DNA of 64,000 nucleotides from Paramesorhizobium leguminum (GCF_003217235.1 NZ_QJTF01000011.1:58574-122573); one strand, 5' to 3'. Shown: positions 8,638 through 17,894, counted from the first letter of the stretch. Made by a program: numbers and translations. Notes: generated by a model not told the origin, from the sequence alone.

Positions 8638-10161
8638 ATGGCAAGTGCAGACAAGAAAATCATTGGAACCGTCGCGTATGAAACGCGCGACAAGAGTTAT
8701 TTCGAAAACCGGCAGCTCATACGCCACGCCAATGCATGGCATCTTTGGGCGCTCGGCGTCGGCGCGGTGATATCTGGCCATTTTTCCGGCTGGAATGGCG
8801 GCCTGCTCCAGGGCGGATGGGGCGGCATGTTCATCGCCACCGTCATCATCGCCATCATGTATCTGGGGCTGACCTTCGCCATCGCGGAAATGTCCCCCGC
8901 CCTGCCCCATACGGGCGCCGCCTATTCCTTCGCCCGCACATCCATGGGCCCGTGGGGCGGCTTCCTCACCGGGCTGGCGGAAAATGTCGAATATGTGCTG
9001 ACGCCCGCCGTCATCGTCTTCTTCATCGGCTCCTATCTCACCGGCATTTTCGGCACCGCGCCGGAATTCCAGCCGGTGTGGTGGGTCGTCGCCTATATCG
9101 TCTTCCTCGGGCTCAATATCTGGGGCGTGGCGCTCTCCTTCCGCGTGACGCTTGTAGTCACGATCCTGGCGCTGCTCTGCCTCGTCGTGTTCTGGATATC
9201 GGCCCTCGGCCACATGGATTTCTCGCGCTGGGCGCTCAATATTGGCCCCGGCGGCGTTGAACTGCCTGATGGCAATGGACCGTTCCTGCCCAATGGCATC
9301 GGCGGCGCGCTCGCAGCCCTGCCCTTCGCCGTCTGGCTGTTCCTCGCCATCGAGCAATTGCCGTTGGCGGCGGAAGAGTCCATCGACCCGAAACGCGACA
9401 TGCCGCGCGGCATCATCCTCGGCATGTTGACGCTGATCGTGTCAGCCTTCGCCATTGTAACGCTCAATCCGTCGGTAGTCGGCATCGGCTCCTTCGCGCT
9501 CGGTTCGTCAGGCGAGCCGCTGCTCGACGGCTTCAAGGCGATCTATGGCTCGGGGCTGGCCAAGGGGCTGGCGCTTGTCGCGGTGCTGGGCCTCATCGCC
9601 TCGTTCCACACCATCATCTTTGCGCAAGGCAGGCAGATCTATTCGCTGAGCCGCGCCGGCTATTTTCCGACCTTCCTGTCGGTCACGCACGGCACACGCA
9701 AGACCCCGCATGTCGCCATGATCGGCGGCGCGCTGCTCGGCCTCGCCGTTATCCTCGCCCTCTGGTTCCTGCTTGGGGCGGAACGCGGCGGCGCAGCCAT
9801 CGGCTTCACGCTACTCAACATGGCGGTGTTCGGCGCGATGCTGAGCTATATCATGCAGGCGGTGTCATTCATCCTGTTGCGCAGGAACCAGCCCAACATG
9901 GAGCGCCCGTTCCGCAATCCGTTCGGCATACCGAGTGCAGTGCTCACCATAACAATCGCGCTCGTCACGCTCTACTTCCAGCTGAATGACCCCGTCTACC
10001 GCCAGGGCATTCTCGGCGTCGCCATCTGGTTCGCGGTGTTCATCGCCTATTTCGCGCTGGTCGGGCGGCATAAGCTGATCCTGTCGCCGGAGGAGGAATT
10101 TGCGTTGGAACATGCGGAAGGCGCCAAGGCTGCGGCGGCAAGTGCGATGGCCGCGCCGTAA
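8638..10161 (+). CDS. Ethanolamine-type permease (APC superfamily)
   Basis: A 507-residue amino acid/polyamine/organocation permease with about twelve membrane spans. The N-terminal region (WALGVGAVISGHFSGWNGGL) and PALPHTGAAYSFARTSMGP fit the ethanolamine permease branch. The start has AGGGG seven bases upstream. Co-directional genes downstream encode a glutamine-synthetase-family ligase, an aldehyde dehydrogenase and an iron alcohol dehydrogenase. This suggests the permease brings in an amino alcohol, plausibly ethanolamine, that is then gamma-glutamylated and oxidised. Uptake of another amine is possible. Confidence 0.82.
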   Translation: MASADKKIIGTVAYETRDKSYFENRQLIRHANAWHLWALGVGAVISGHFSGWNGGLLQGGWGGMFIATVIIAIMYLGLTFAIAEMSPALPHTGAAYSFARTSMGPWGGFLTGLAENVEYVLTPAVIVFFIGSYLTGIFGTAPEFQPVWWVVAYIVFLGLNIWGVALSFRVTLVVTILALLCLVVFWISALGHMDFSRWALNIGPGGVELPDGNGPFLPNGIGGALAALPFAVWLFLAIEQLPLAAEESIDPKRDMPRGIILGMLTLIVSAFAIVTLNPSVVGIGSFALGSSGEPLLDGFKAIYGSGLAKGLALVAVLGLIASFHTIIFAQGRQIYSLSRAGYFPTFLSVTHGTRKTPHVAMIGGALLGLAVILALWFLLGAERGGAAIGFTLLNMAVFGAMLSYIMQAVSFILLRRNQPNMERPFRNPFGIPSAVLTITIALVTLYFQLNDPVYRQGILGVAIWFAVFIAYFALVGRHKLILSPEEEFALEHAEGAKAAAASAMAAP

Positions 10162-10167
10162 GCACAA

Positions 10168-10315
10168 CGCCCTCCTTCCCCCCTGCGGGGAAGGTGCCCG
10201 CGTTAGCGGGCGGATGGGGGTGGTAAAGGCAGCGTGCTGTGATTGCTCGTTGGAGCGCAACCGTCACCACCCCCACCCGTCCCTACGGGCCACCCTCCCC
10301 GCAAGGGGGAGGGAG
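10168..10315. repeat. Long palindromic intergenic repeat, family B copy 2
   Basis: It starts CCCTCCTTCCCCCCTGCGGGG and ends CACCCTCCCCGCAAGGGGGAGGGAG, with GCGGGCGGATGGGGGTGG and CCACCCCCACCCGTCC facing each other in the middle. This is the short form; copies 1 and 3 have a longer interior. It lies between the permease gene and the ligase gene of the same operon. Confidence 0.85.
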
Positions 10316-10352
10316 ACACGGCCCTAAACATTCCCATCCGGCGGAGCCAATC

Positions 10353-11720
10353 ATGTCTGGAAATCTCACCTTCACTGATCTCAAACAACAAATCGCCGAC
10401 GGCGCCATCGATACCGTTCTCGCCTGCTTCGTCGACATGCAGGGCCGGCTGATCGGCAAGCGGTTCCATGGCAGCTATTTCGTCGAATCCGCCCATGATG
10501 AAACCCATGGCTGCGATTATCTGCTCGCCAACGATATCGATATGGAACCGGTGCCCGGCTACAAGGCGGCAAGCTGGAAGAAAGGCTATGGCGATTTCGT
10601 CATCAAGCCGGATCTTTCCACCATCCGCCGCATTCCATGGCTCGAAAAGACTGCGCTGGTGCTGTCGGATGTTCTCGATCATCACCACCATGAGGACCTG
10701 CCGCATTCGCCGCGCGGCATCTTGAAGCGCCAGCTGGCGCGGCTGAAGGAGCGCGGCTACCTCGCCTATTTCGCCTCCGAGCTCGAATTCTATCTCTTCG
10801 ACGAGACCTATGAGAGCGCCCGCGCCAAGCATTGGAAGAACATGGCGACCGCCTCGCCCTACATCCAGGATTACGTGATCCAGATGACGAGCAAGGAAGA
10901 CGCGGTCATGCGCGCCATCCGCAACGGTCTTTTCGGCGCCGGGATTCCGGTCGAAAACTCCAAGGGGGAATGGGGACCGGGCCAGGAGGAGATCAACGTC
11001 CGCTATGCAGAGGCGCTCGAGATGGCCGACCGCCATGTGGTGATGAAGAATGGCTGCAAGGAGATCGCCACGCAGATGGGCAAGGCCATCACCTTCATGG
11101 CGAAATATGATTATTCGCACGCCGGAAGCTCCAGCCACGTCCACAATTCGCTATGGAGCGCCGATGGCAAGACGTCGCTCTTCCATGATCCAGAAGCCGA
11201 ATACGGCATGTCGGCCCTCATGCGCTCCTGGGTGGCGGGACAGTTGAAATATGCTGGCGACATCACCCTGCTGCTCGCGCCCTACATCAACTCCTACAAG
11301 CGCTTCCAGGCCGGCACCTTCGCGCCAACCAAGATCGTCTGGAGCCGGGACAACCGGACGGCAGGCTTCCGCCTTTGCGGCGAGAACTCGAAGGCGATCC
11401 GCATCGAATGCCGCATAGGCGGCGCGGACCTGAACCCCTACCTCGCCTTCGCCGGCCTTATTGCCGCCGGGCTTGCCGGTATCGATGAGAAGCTCGAACT
11501 GGAGAAGCCCTTCGAAGGCGACGCCTATGGAGCGGAGCTTCTCGAAATTCCCAAGACGCTGCGCGAAGCAACCGATATGTTCGCAGGATCGAAGTTGCTG
11601 AAATCGGCCTTGGGCGAAGAGGTGATCGAACACTATGTCCACACCGCCCGCTGGGAACAGTTTGAATACGACCGCCGGGTGACAGATTGGGAACTGCATC
11701 GGGGGTTTGAGCGGTATTGA
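10353..11720 (+). CDS. Glutamine synthetase family protein, probable gamma-glutamylamide synthetase
   Basis: A 455-residue ATP-dependent ligase of the glutamine synthetase fold. The metal/substrate motif appears as ASELEFYLFDETYE, the ATP region as SHVHNSLW, and the glutamate-binding part as FAPTKIVWSRDNRTAGFR. Members outside the GlnA housekeeping clade typically join glutamate to amines. Context (ethanolamine-type permease, alcohol and aldehyde dehydrogenases) suggests gamma-glutamylethanolamide or a related amide as product. ATG 10353 follows a GGAG; the frame open upstream is repeat sequence. The precise amine substrate is inferred. Confidence 0.85.
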   Translation: MSGNLTFTDLKQQIADGAIDTVLACFVDMQGRLIGKRFHGSYFVESAHDETHGCDYLLANDIDMEPVPGYKAASWKKGYGDFVIKPDLSTIRRIPWLEKTALVLSDVLDHHHHEDLPHSPRGILKRQLARLKERGYLAYFASELEFYLFDETYESARAKHWKNMATASPYIQDYVIQMTSKEDAVMRAIRNGLFGAGIPVENSKGEWGPGQEEINVRYAEALEMADRHVVMKNGCKEIATQMGKAITFMAKYDYSHAGSSSHVHNSLWSADGKTSLFHDPEAEYGMSALMRSWVAGQLKYAGDITLLLAPYINSYKRFQAGTFAPTKIVWSRDNRTAGFRLCGENSKAIRIECRIGGADLNPYLAFAGLIAAGLAGIDEKLELEKPFEGDAYGAELLEIPKTLREATDMFAGSKLLKSALGEEVIEHYVHTARWEQFEYDRRVTDWELHRGFERY

Positions 11721-11750
11721 GTAATGAGGCTTTGAAGGAAGCGCGAGACA

Positions 11751-11908
11751 TACCCCCCTCTGCCCTGCCGGGCATCTCCCCCTCAGGTGGGGAGATTGGC
11801 CTTCATGGATGTTTGCACCAATCGCAGATGTTGCAGAAGGAATGCTGAGAGGAATGTCAGCTAATCTCCCCCCTTGAGGGGGAGATGCCCGGCAGGGCAG
11901 AGGGGGGT
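11751..11908. repeat. Inverted-repeat element, family A copy 1
   Basis: A roughly 158-bp element. The left arm runs ACCCCCCTCTGCCCTGCCGG, then GCATCTCCCCCTCA; the right arm is its reverse complement and ends GGCAGAGGGGGGT. The centre (about 65 bases) is less conserved. Five other copies occur in the window at 14571, 20363, 31610, 51381 and 53129. It separates the ligase gene from the aldehyde dehydrogenase gene. No coding capacity. Confidence 0.92.
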
Positions 11909-11969
11909 GAAGTGCCCCACCAGCGTTCAATCTAAATAAAAACAAAATACCCTAAAAGGAAAAAACAAA

Positions 11970-13355
11970 ATGACCGAAACGGTGAAGATCGTCTCACCCA
12001 TCGATGGTTCCATCTATGCGGAACGCCCGGTCGCCAGCGACAAGGCCCTCGACGCTGCAATCGAAACCGCGCGCGCCGCGCAAGTCCAGTGGGCCGAAAC
12101 GCCGATTGCCGAGCGCGGCCGCTATTGCCTCGCCGCCCTCGAAGCGCTTCTCGCCATGAATGACGAGATCGTGCCGGAACTTGCCTGGCAGATGGGCCGC
12201 CCGGTGCGCTATGGCGGAGAGATGGGCGGCGTCGCGGAGCGCACGCGCTATATGGTCGATATCGCCGAAGAGGCGCTCAAATCCGTCGTCGCCAATGACA
12301 GGCCCGGCTTCCGCCGCTATGTCAGGCACGTGCCGCTCGGCATCGTCATGGTCATCGCACCGTGGAACTATCCTTATCTCACCGCCGTCAATACCATCAT
12401 GCCCGCATTGATCGCCGGCAATACGGTGCTGTTGAAACATGCCGCCCAGACGCTTTTGGCGGGCGAGCGCTTCCAGCAGGCCTTCGACAAGGCGGGCCTG
12501 CCGAAGGGCGTATTCCAGAACATCGTGCTCAGCCACGCCCAGACGGAGAAACTGCTCGCCTCCGGCCGTATCGACCATGTGAATTTCACCGGCTCGGTCG
12601 GCGGCGGCAAGGCCATCGAAAAAGCCGCGGCGGGCACCTTCATGACGCTGGGGCTGGAACTTGGCGGCAAGGACCCCGCCTATGTGCTGCCCGACGTCAA
12701 CCTCGACCACGCCATCGCCAATCTCGTCGACGGCGCATTCTTCAACACCGGCCAATGCTGCTGCGGCATCGAGCGCATCTATGTGCATGAAAATGTCTAT
12801 GACAAATTCGTCGATGGCTTCATCGACCTGACGAAGCAATATATCGTCGGCAACCCGCTCGATCAGGCCACCACCATGGGTCCCATGGCGCAGAGCCGCT
12901 TCGCCGACCTGATCCGCGAGCAGAAGGCGGAAGCGCTGCGCAAGGGCGCCAAGGCCCATATCGGCATGGAATTGGCGGAGGACAGGCCCGGCTCGCCCTA
13001 TCTGGCGCCGGAAGTGCTGACCAATGTCGATCACCAGATGAGCGTCATGCGCGAGGAAAGCTTCGGCCCCATCGTCGGCATCATGAAGGTTCGCAACGAC
13101 GAGGAAGCGCTGGCGCTGATGAACGACAGCCCCTACGGCCTCACCGCCTCGCTATGGACCGCCGATACCGACCATGCCGCCGCGCTTGGCGACCGTATAG
13201 AGACCGGCACGGTGTTCATGAATCGCTGCGACTATCTCGACCCCGCGCTGGTCTGGACCGGCGTCAAGGATACCGGCAAGGGCGCCGCCCTGTCGGCCAT
13301 CGGGTTCGCCAATTTAACGCGGCCAAAATCCTATCATCTGCGTGAAACGATCTGA
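11970..13355 (+). CDS. NAD(P)+-dependent aldehyde dehydrogenase
   Basis: A 461-residue enzyme that oxidises an aldehyde to an acid. The conserved APWNYP and LELGGKDP motifs are present, the latter holding the general-base Glu. The catalytic Cys lies in GQCCCGI at residues 263-265. Sequence style resembles the GabD/succinate-semialdehyde branch. It sits between the gamma-glutamyl ligase gene and an alcohol dehydrogenase gene that follows after 14 bases. It may oxidise a gamma-glutamylated aldehyde such as gamma-glutamylacetaldehyde; that substrate is inferred from context. Confidence 0.88.
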   Translation: MTETVKIVSPIDGSIYAERPVASDKALDAAIETARAAQVQWAETPIAERGRYCLAALEALLAMNDEIVPELAWQMGRPVRYGGEMGGVAERTRYMVDIAEEALKSVVANDRPGFRRYVRHVPLGIVMVIAPWNYPYLTAVNTIMPALIAGNTVLLKHAAQTLLAGERFQQAFDKAGLPKGVFQNIVLSHAQTEKLLASGRIDHVNFTGSVGGGKAIEKAAAGTFMTLGLELGGKDPAYVLPDVNLDHAIANLVDGAFFNTGQCCCGIERIYVHENVYDKFVDGFIDLTKQYIVGNPLDQATTMGPMAQSRFADLIREQKAEALRKGAKAHIGMELAEDRPGSPYLAPEVLTNVDHQMSVMREESFGPIVGIMKVRNDEEALALMNDSPYGLTASLWTADTDHAAALGDRIETGTVFMNRCDYLDPALVWTGVKDTGKGAALSAIGFANLTRPKSYHLRETI

Positions 13356-13369
13356 AAGACACACCCGGC

Positions 13370-14542
13370 ATGACCCAATTCTTCTCCAAATGGAACTATC
13401 CCACAACAGTGCTTTTCGGCGAAGGGCGCATCCAGGAATTGCCCCATGTGCTCGCCAGCGCGGGCATCGCCAACCCGCTGTTCGTCACCGATCCCGGCCT
13501 TGCCCGGCTGCCGATTGTCGCCGGAGCGCTCAAAATTCTCGACGATGCCGGCCTTTCCTACGGCGTATTCTCCGACGTGAAGCCCAATCCGGTGGAATCC
13601 AATCTCGATGCCGGAGTAGAAGTCTTCCGCAAAGGCGGCCATGACGGCGTCATCGCCTTTGGCGGCGGATCGGCGCTGGATCTGGGCAAGCTCATCGCTT
13701 TCATGAGCGGACAGACCCGCCCGGTCTGGGATTTCGAGGATGTCGATGATTGGTGGACGCGGGCGGGCGCCAGCGCCATCGCGCCGATCATCGCTGTGCC
13801 GACAACGGCGGGCACCGGATCGGAAGTGGGCCGCGCGGGCGTCATCACCAACGAGGCGACGCATACGAAGAAGGTCATCTTCCATCCGAAGATGCTGCCG
13901 GTCACGGTGATCGCCGATCCCGAACTCTCCATGGGGATGCCGCCCTTCATCACCGCTGGAACCGGCATGGACGCCCTCGCCCATTGCCTGGAGGCCTATT
14001 GCGCGCCGGGCTACCATCCCATGGCCGACGGCATCGCGGTGGAGGGTATCCGCCTCGTCTTCGAAAACCTGCCCAAAGCCTATGAAAACGGGAGCGACCT
14101 GACGGCCCGCGCGAACATGATGAGCGCCGCCGCCATGGGCGCCGCCGCGTTCCAGAAAGGGCTCGGCGCGATTCACTCGCTGTCGCACCCCATCGGCGCG
14201 CTTTACGACACGCATCACGGCATGACCAATGCGGTGTTCATGCCCTATGTGCTAGCCTTCAACCGCGAAATTATCGAGGAGCGCATCGCCCGCCTGTCGC
14301 GCTATCTGGGCATCGAGGGCGGATTTGATGGCTTTGCGGGCGCCGTTCTGGACTTGCGCCGGGAACTGAACGTCCCGCACACGCTGTCGGAATTTATTGA
14401 GGGCCTGGAAATGGACGATGAGCGGAAGGCCCTGATCGCCGACATGGCTGTGGCCGATCCGACGGCTGGTGGCAATCCGGTGAAGCTGACGAAGGAGAAT
14501 GTGCTGGAGTTGCTGGAGGCGTCGATGGAGGGGAGGGTTTGA
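13370..14542 (+). CDS. Iron-containing alcohol dehydrogenase
   Basis: A 390-residue group III (Fe-dependent) alcohol dehydrogenase. The NAD-binding GGGSALDLGK, the PTTAGTGSE signature, and the metal-binding His segments HCLEAYCAPGYHPMADG and HSLSHPIGALYDTHHG are all intact. It starts 14 bases after the aldehyde dehydrogenase stop, so the two are co-transcribed. In a gamma-glutamylated ethanolamine route it would oxidise the primary alcohol to the aldehyde used by its neighbour. Direct activity on free ethanolamine-derived alcohols is also possible. Confidence 0.9.
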   Translation: MTQFFSKWNYPTTVLFGEGRIQELPHVLASAGIANPLFVTDPGLARLPIVAGALKILDDAGLSYGVFSDVKPNPVESNLDAGVEVFRKGGHDGVIAFGGGSALDLGKLIAFMSGQTRPVWDFEDVDDWWTRAGASAIAPIIAVPTTAGTGSEVGRAGVITNEATHTKKVIFHPKMLPVTVIADPELSMGMPPFITAGTGMDALAHCLEAYCAPGYHPMADGIAVEGIRLVFENLPKAYENGSDLTARANMMSAAAMGAAAFQKGLGAIHSLSHPIGALYDTHHGMTNAVFMPYVLAFNREIIEERIARLSRYLGIEGGFDGFAGAVLDLRRELNVPHTLSEFIEGLEMDDERKALIADMAVADPTAGGNPVKLTKENVLELLEASMEGRV

Positions 14543-14570
14543 GCCATCGCCGGCAACGCTGGCGCGGTGA

Positions 14571-14731
14571 TACCCCCCTCTGGCTTGCCAGCCATCTCCC
14601 CCTCAAGGGGGGAGATTATGCCTTCATCAATGTTCGGTGCCAATCGCAGACGTAGAAGAGTATGAGCCGTGAGTAATGCCAGCCAATCTCCCCCCTTGAG
14701 GGGGAGATGCCCGGGAGGGCAGAGGGGGGTA
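14571..14731. repeat. Inverted-repeat element, family A copy 2
   Basis: A 161-bp copy located after the alcohol dehydrogenase gene. The outer arms match the family, but the tip of the left arm (GGCTTGCCAGCC) no longer pairs with the right arm (GCCCGGGAGGGC). It is therefore a decayed or mosaic copy. It lies between convergent genes, unlike most other copies. Confidence 0.9.
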
Positions 14732-14754
14732 TCACCGCACCAGCGTTGCCGGCA

Positions 14755-15348
14755 CTATGCCGTCATCCGCAGCGCCTGCCGTTCACTCGTCACACGCCGC
14801 CCCGACGCAGCCAGAATCCCCCGCACCCCATCAAGGTGACCGCTTTTCAGCTCCAGCGCCAGAAACCGCCGCCGTTCCACCGGCCCCGGCATGGCAAGCG
14901 CCGCGACCTTGTCGCCGGAAAACCCGAAACGCGCATAATACTCAGGATCGCCAACCAGCAAAATCGCGCCGGCCCCAAGCCGCGCGGCCTCCGCGATGGC
15001 GTGACGCATCAGCGCAGAGCCGATTCCCTGCCCTTCGGCGGATGCATCGACCGCCAGCGGCCCGAGCAGCAGCGCCGGAACGCCGGCGCCCGATGCGCCA
15101 CGTCCCGCGCGGATATCCCACAGCCGCACCGTGCCGATGAGCGTGCCATCTTCGCTGCGCGCCACGAAGGCAAGCCCGGCGGACGGAACCCGCCCGCGCC
15201 GCAGCTTCTCCGACGATTTGCGATGACGCCCCTCGCCCATGGCGCGGTCGAGCAACGCCTCGCGCGCGGGAGCGTCGTGCGCCGCCTCGTGGAGAATGGT
15301 GAAGGTCCGGTTCCAGCTTTCCTGGATCTCAGAAACTGTCGCGTTCAT
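14755..15348 (-). CDS. GNAT family N-acetyltransferase (YhbS-like)
   Basis: A 197-residue acetyltransferase. The acetyl-CoA loop is visible as GPLAVDASAEGQGIGSALM, matching the Q/RxxGxG/A motif. It is followed by AILLVGDPEYYARFGFS, the C-terminal motif typical of YhbS (COG3153). The first in-frame ATG is at 15348; a TTG 57 bases upstream would add 19 residues. The substrate is unknown. It stands alone between two repeat elements. Confidence 0.85.
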   Translation of the reverse strand: MNATVSEIQESWNRTFTILHEAAHDAPAREALLDRAMGEGRHRKSSEKLRRGRVPSAGLAFVARSEDGTLIGTVRLWDIRAGRGASGAGVPALLLGPLAVDASAEGQGIGSALMRHAIAEAARLGAGAILLVGDPEYYARFGFSGDKVAALAMPGPVERRRFLALELKSGHLDGVRGILAASGRRVTSERQALRMTA

Positions 15349-15406
15349 TGTCGTGAACCAATCTTCGATTGGATGATACGGATCATGTTTGATGGATATC
15401 GCCAAG

Positions 15407-15532
15407 CGCCCTCGTCCTTCGAGGCTCCGCTTCGCTCCGCACCTCAGGATGAGGGCTACTGAGGCCCGCCCGCTCCTTCACCCTCATGGTGAGGTGCGAG
15501 CGTAGCGAGCCTCGAACCACGAGGGTGAAGGA
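15407..15532. repeat. BIME-like inverted repeat, family C copy 1
   Basis: CCCTCGTCCTTCGAGGCTC at the left faces GAGCCTCGAACCACGAGGG at the right, with CACCTCAGGATGAGGG and CCCTCATGGTGAGGTG inside. A second copy is at 59820-59964. It separates the acetyltransferase promoter region from the end of the ornithine decarboxylase gene. Confidence 0.88.
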
Positions 15533-15541
15533 GCGGATAGC

Positions 15542-16675
15542 TCAGATCACATAAGATCGGAGCGGCTCGAAGCCGTTGAACGCGACCGACGCGTAGGTGG
15601 TGGTGTAAGCGCCGGTTCCCTCGATCAGCAGCTCGTCGCCGATGGTCAGCGAAACGGGCAGCGGATAAGGCGTCTTCTCATACATCACATCGGCGGAGTC
15701 GCAGGTCGGCCCGGCAAGAACGCAAGGCTCGGTGCGCTCACCATCGTGCGGCGTGACGATCTGGTAGCGGATCGCCTCGTCCATGGTTTCGGCGAGGCCG
15801 CCGAACTTGCCGATGTCGAGATAGACCCAGCGCACATTGTCGTTGTCCGCCTTCTTCGAGATCAGCACCACTTCCGTCTTGATCACGCCGGCATTGCCGA
15901 CCATGCCGCGGCCCGGCTCGATGATCGTCTCCGGGATGCGGTTGCCGAAATGCTTGCGCAGCGCGTCGAAGATGGCCTGGCCATAGGCCTTCGCCGCCGG
16001 CACATCCTTCAGATAGCGCGTCGGGAAACCGCCGCCCATATTGACCATCTTCAGCATGATGCCTTCTTCAGCCAGCGCCGCGAAGACGCCCTTGGCATCG
16101 CCGAGCGCGCGATCCCATGCGGAAAGGTCCGTCTGCTGCGAGCCGACATGGAAGGATACGCCATAGGCGTTGAGGCCCAGCGTTTTGGCCCGGCGCAGCA
16201 CGTCCACGGCCATGGCGGGCACGCAGCCGAACTTGCGCGACAGCGGCCATTCGGCCCCTGCCCCGTCGGTCAGCACGCGGCAGAACACGCGGGCGCCGGG
16301 CGCGGCGCGGGCAACCTTCTCCACTTCCTCGACGCTATCGACGGCGAAGAGACGGATACCAAGCTCGAAGGCGCGCGCAACGTCGCGCTCCTTCTTGATG
16401 GTGTTGCCATAGGAGATGCGATCAGCCGGAGCACCGGCATCCAGCGCCATCTCGATCTCGGTGACCGAGGCGGTATCGAAGGACGAGCCGAGCGAGGCCA
16501 GGAGACGCAGGATCTCCGGCGCGGGATTGGCCTTCACCGCGTAGAAGATGCGCGAATCCGGCAGCGCCTTTTCGAAGGCGGCAAAATTTTCGCGCACGAC
16601 ATCGAGGTCCACCACGAGGCAGGGACCGTTCGGACGGCGGGTATTGAGGAAATCGATAATGCGCTGCGTTGCCAT
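15542..16675 (-). CDS. Ornithine decarboxylase (PLP fold type III, eukaryote-like)
   Basis: A 377-residue PLP enzyme that converts ornithine (possibly also lysine) to putrescine. The PLP-binding Lys is in FYAVKANP near residue 47. SFHVGSQ, EPGRGMVG and the active-site Cys motif GPTCDSADV are all intact. The size fits the alphaproteobacterial alanine-racemase-fold decarboxylases rather than the large inducible SpeF type of enterobacteria. ATG 16675 follows a GGAG. Homospermidine synthase at 33810 can use the putrescine formed. A long structured leader precedes the gene. Confidence 0.94.
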   Translation of the reverse strand: MATQRIIDFLNTRRPNGPCLVVDLDVVRENFAAFEKALPDSRIFYAVKANPAPEILRLLASLGSSFDTASVTEIEMALDAGAPADRISYGNTIKKERDVARAFELGIRLFAVDSVEEVEKVARAAPGARVFCRVLTDGAGAEWPLSRKFGCVPAMAVDVLRRAKTLGLNAYGVSFHVGSQQTDLSAWDRALGDAKGVFAALAEEGIMLKMVNMGGGFPTRYLKDVPAAKAYGQAIFDALRKHFGNRIPETIIEPGRGMVGNAGVIKTEVVLISKKADNDNVRWVYLDIGKFGGLAETMDEAIRYQIVTPHDGERTEPCVLAGPTCDSADVMYEKTPYPLPVSLTIGDELLIEGTGAYTTTYASVAFNGFEPLRSYVI

Positions 16676-17118
16676 GACGTTCTCCAGTCCGGCGGCCAAG
16701 GCCGCCTTCGCGAAAGGCTGCGGCTTGCCGGCTGCCCGCCGGGATAGTGCCGCATAGGGACAAAGTGCATGACGCAGCCCGCTGCATAGCCAGCCTTTGG
16801 AGATGCTGGAAACGCGCGAACGCTCATACGGCGATGGAGCAACGCTGAAACGCGCGTTGTTCCGCTTTGTCTGCCTTGGCTTGGAATTGGGAGAACCGCA
16901 TCCGCACTGCCGGCAATGAAGGTGTGCCTCTTCAGTAATTTCGGCATTTGGACAGCCGAAAGACACCAGAAAGGCCCGCACCGTCGTTGCTTCAAGGTGT
17001 CCTCGATCCGGCGGTTGGCCGTCAGACCGGACTGGAGGGTTTAGCTCCAGGTACCTTACCGTCTATCCTCACCATTCGAGGAGACAGCGGACACCCACAG
17101 GCACGTGCGACTTTGGGC
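16676..17118 (-). ncRNA. Structured 5' leader of the decarboxylase gene, candidate speF leader RNA
   Basis: About 440 bases separate a good promoter match from the start codon, with no credible gene. On the minus strand it contains several stable hairpins, for example TTTCGGC/GCCGAAA around 16940-16962 and GGCGGCC/GGCCGCC at 16690-16705 directly before the Shine-Dalgarno GGAG. A conserved speF leader motif of several hundred bases is known upstream of alphaproteobacterial ornithine decarboxylase genes. Position, length and partner gene all fit. I have not aligned it to that family. Confidence 0.6.
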
Positions 17119-17124
17119 AAGCGC

Positions 17125-17153
17125 GATATAAGGTGAAACTTGTGTCCATTCAA
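17125..17153 (-). promoter_or_regulatory. Candidate promoter of the decarboxylase leader
   Basis: On the minus strand TTGAAT (17148-17153) and TATATC (17125-17130) are spaced by exactly 17 bases. Transcription would start near 17118, giving a leader of about 440 bases. Confidence 0.5.
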
Positions 17154-17220
17154 TGACAAATCGGCCCTGCATCGAAATATTTTTTCGGGCCGCCCTCCCG
17201 TAAATAGCGGTCGAAAAAGC

Positions 17221-17859
17221 TTAACCAGCCAGCCCAGCCGCTTCTCTTGCTAGCGCGGTGATCTTTTCCCATTCGCCGGCCTCGACCAGTTCCTTCGGCG
17301 CGACCCACGATCCGCCGATGCAAACGACATTGGGCAGCGACAGATAGGTCTTCGCATTGGCGAGGCTGATACCCCCGGTGGGGCAGAAAACAGTTCCGGC
17401 GAGCGGCGAGGAAAGTGCCTTGAGAAACGCGGCGCCGCCGGCCTGCTCGGCGGGGAAGAATTTGAGAAGCTTGTAGCCGTCTTCACGCGCAGCCATGATC
17501 TCGCTGGGCGTGACGCTACCCGGCAGAAGCGGCACATCGCTGTTCTCCGCCGCATCGCGGATTTGCTTTGTCGCGCCGGGGCTGACGATGAAGCGCGAGC
17601 CGGCTTTTGCCGCCTCTTCATACTGCCGCGCATTGAGAATGGTCCCGGCGCCGACGATCGCCTCCGGCACATCACTCGCCACCGCGCGGATAGCGTCGAG
17701 CGCGGCGGCGGTGCGTAGCGTGATTTCGATTGCCGGCAGGCCACCCGCCGCCAGTGCGCGAGCCAGCGGCACCGCGTCCGTCACCTTGTCGATAAGCAGA
17801 ACCGGAATGACCGGCTGGCCCTTCATGATCGGAAGCAGGAGGTCGGTTTTCTGGGCCAT
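17221..17859 (-). CDS. eda: KDPG/KHG aldolase (2-dehydro-3-deoxy-phosphogluconate aldolase)
   Basis: A 212-residue class I aldolase that splits 2-keto-3-deoxy-6-phosphogluconate into pyruvate and glyceraldehyde 3-phosphate, the last step of the Entner-Doudoroff pathway. The Glu motif is in IEITLRT. The Schiff-base Lys is in [10 protein letters not shown], and the phosphate loop in CPTGGIS. ATG 17859 has GGAG eight bases upstream; a TTG five codons earlier is less likely. It appears to be monocistronic. Confidence 0.93.
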   Translation of the reverse strand: MAQKTDLLLPIMKGQPVIPVLLIDKVTDAVPLARALAAGGLPAIEITLRTAAALDAIRAVASDVPEAIVGAGTILNARQYEEAAKAGSRFIVSPGATKQIRDAAENSDVPLLPGSVTPSEIMAAREDGYKLLKFFPAEQAGGAAFLKALSSPLAGTVFCPTGGISLANAKTYLSLPNVVCIGGSWVAPKELVEAGEWEKITALAREAAGLAG

Positions 17860-17894
17860 GGGGCATATCTCCAATTTTGTGCGTATGGACGGAT

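Noticed and set aside
10239..10352. Upstream extension of the glutamine-synthetase-family protein by 38 residues
   Set aside because: The extension lies largely in a family B repeat, and ATG 10353 has its own GGAG.
11751..11908. Family A elements as insertion sequences or MITEs with a recognisable transposase link
   Set aside because: No transposase gene or clear target-site duplication is visible in the window, so they are listed only as repeats.
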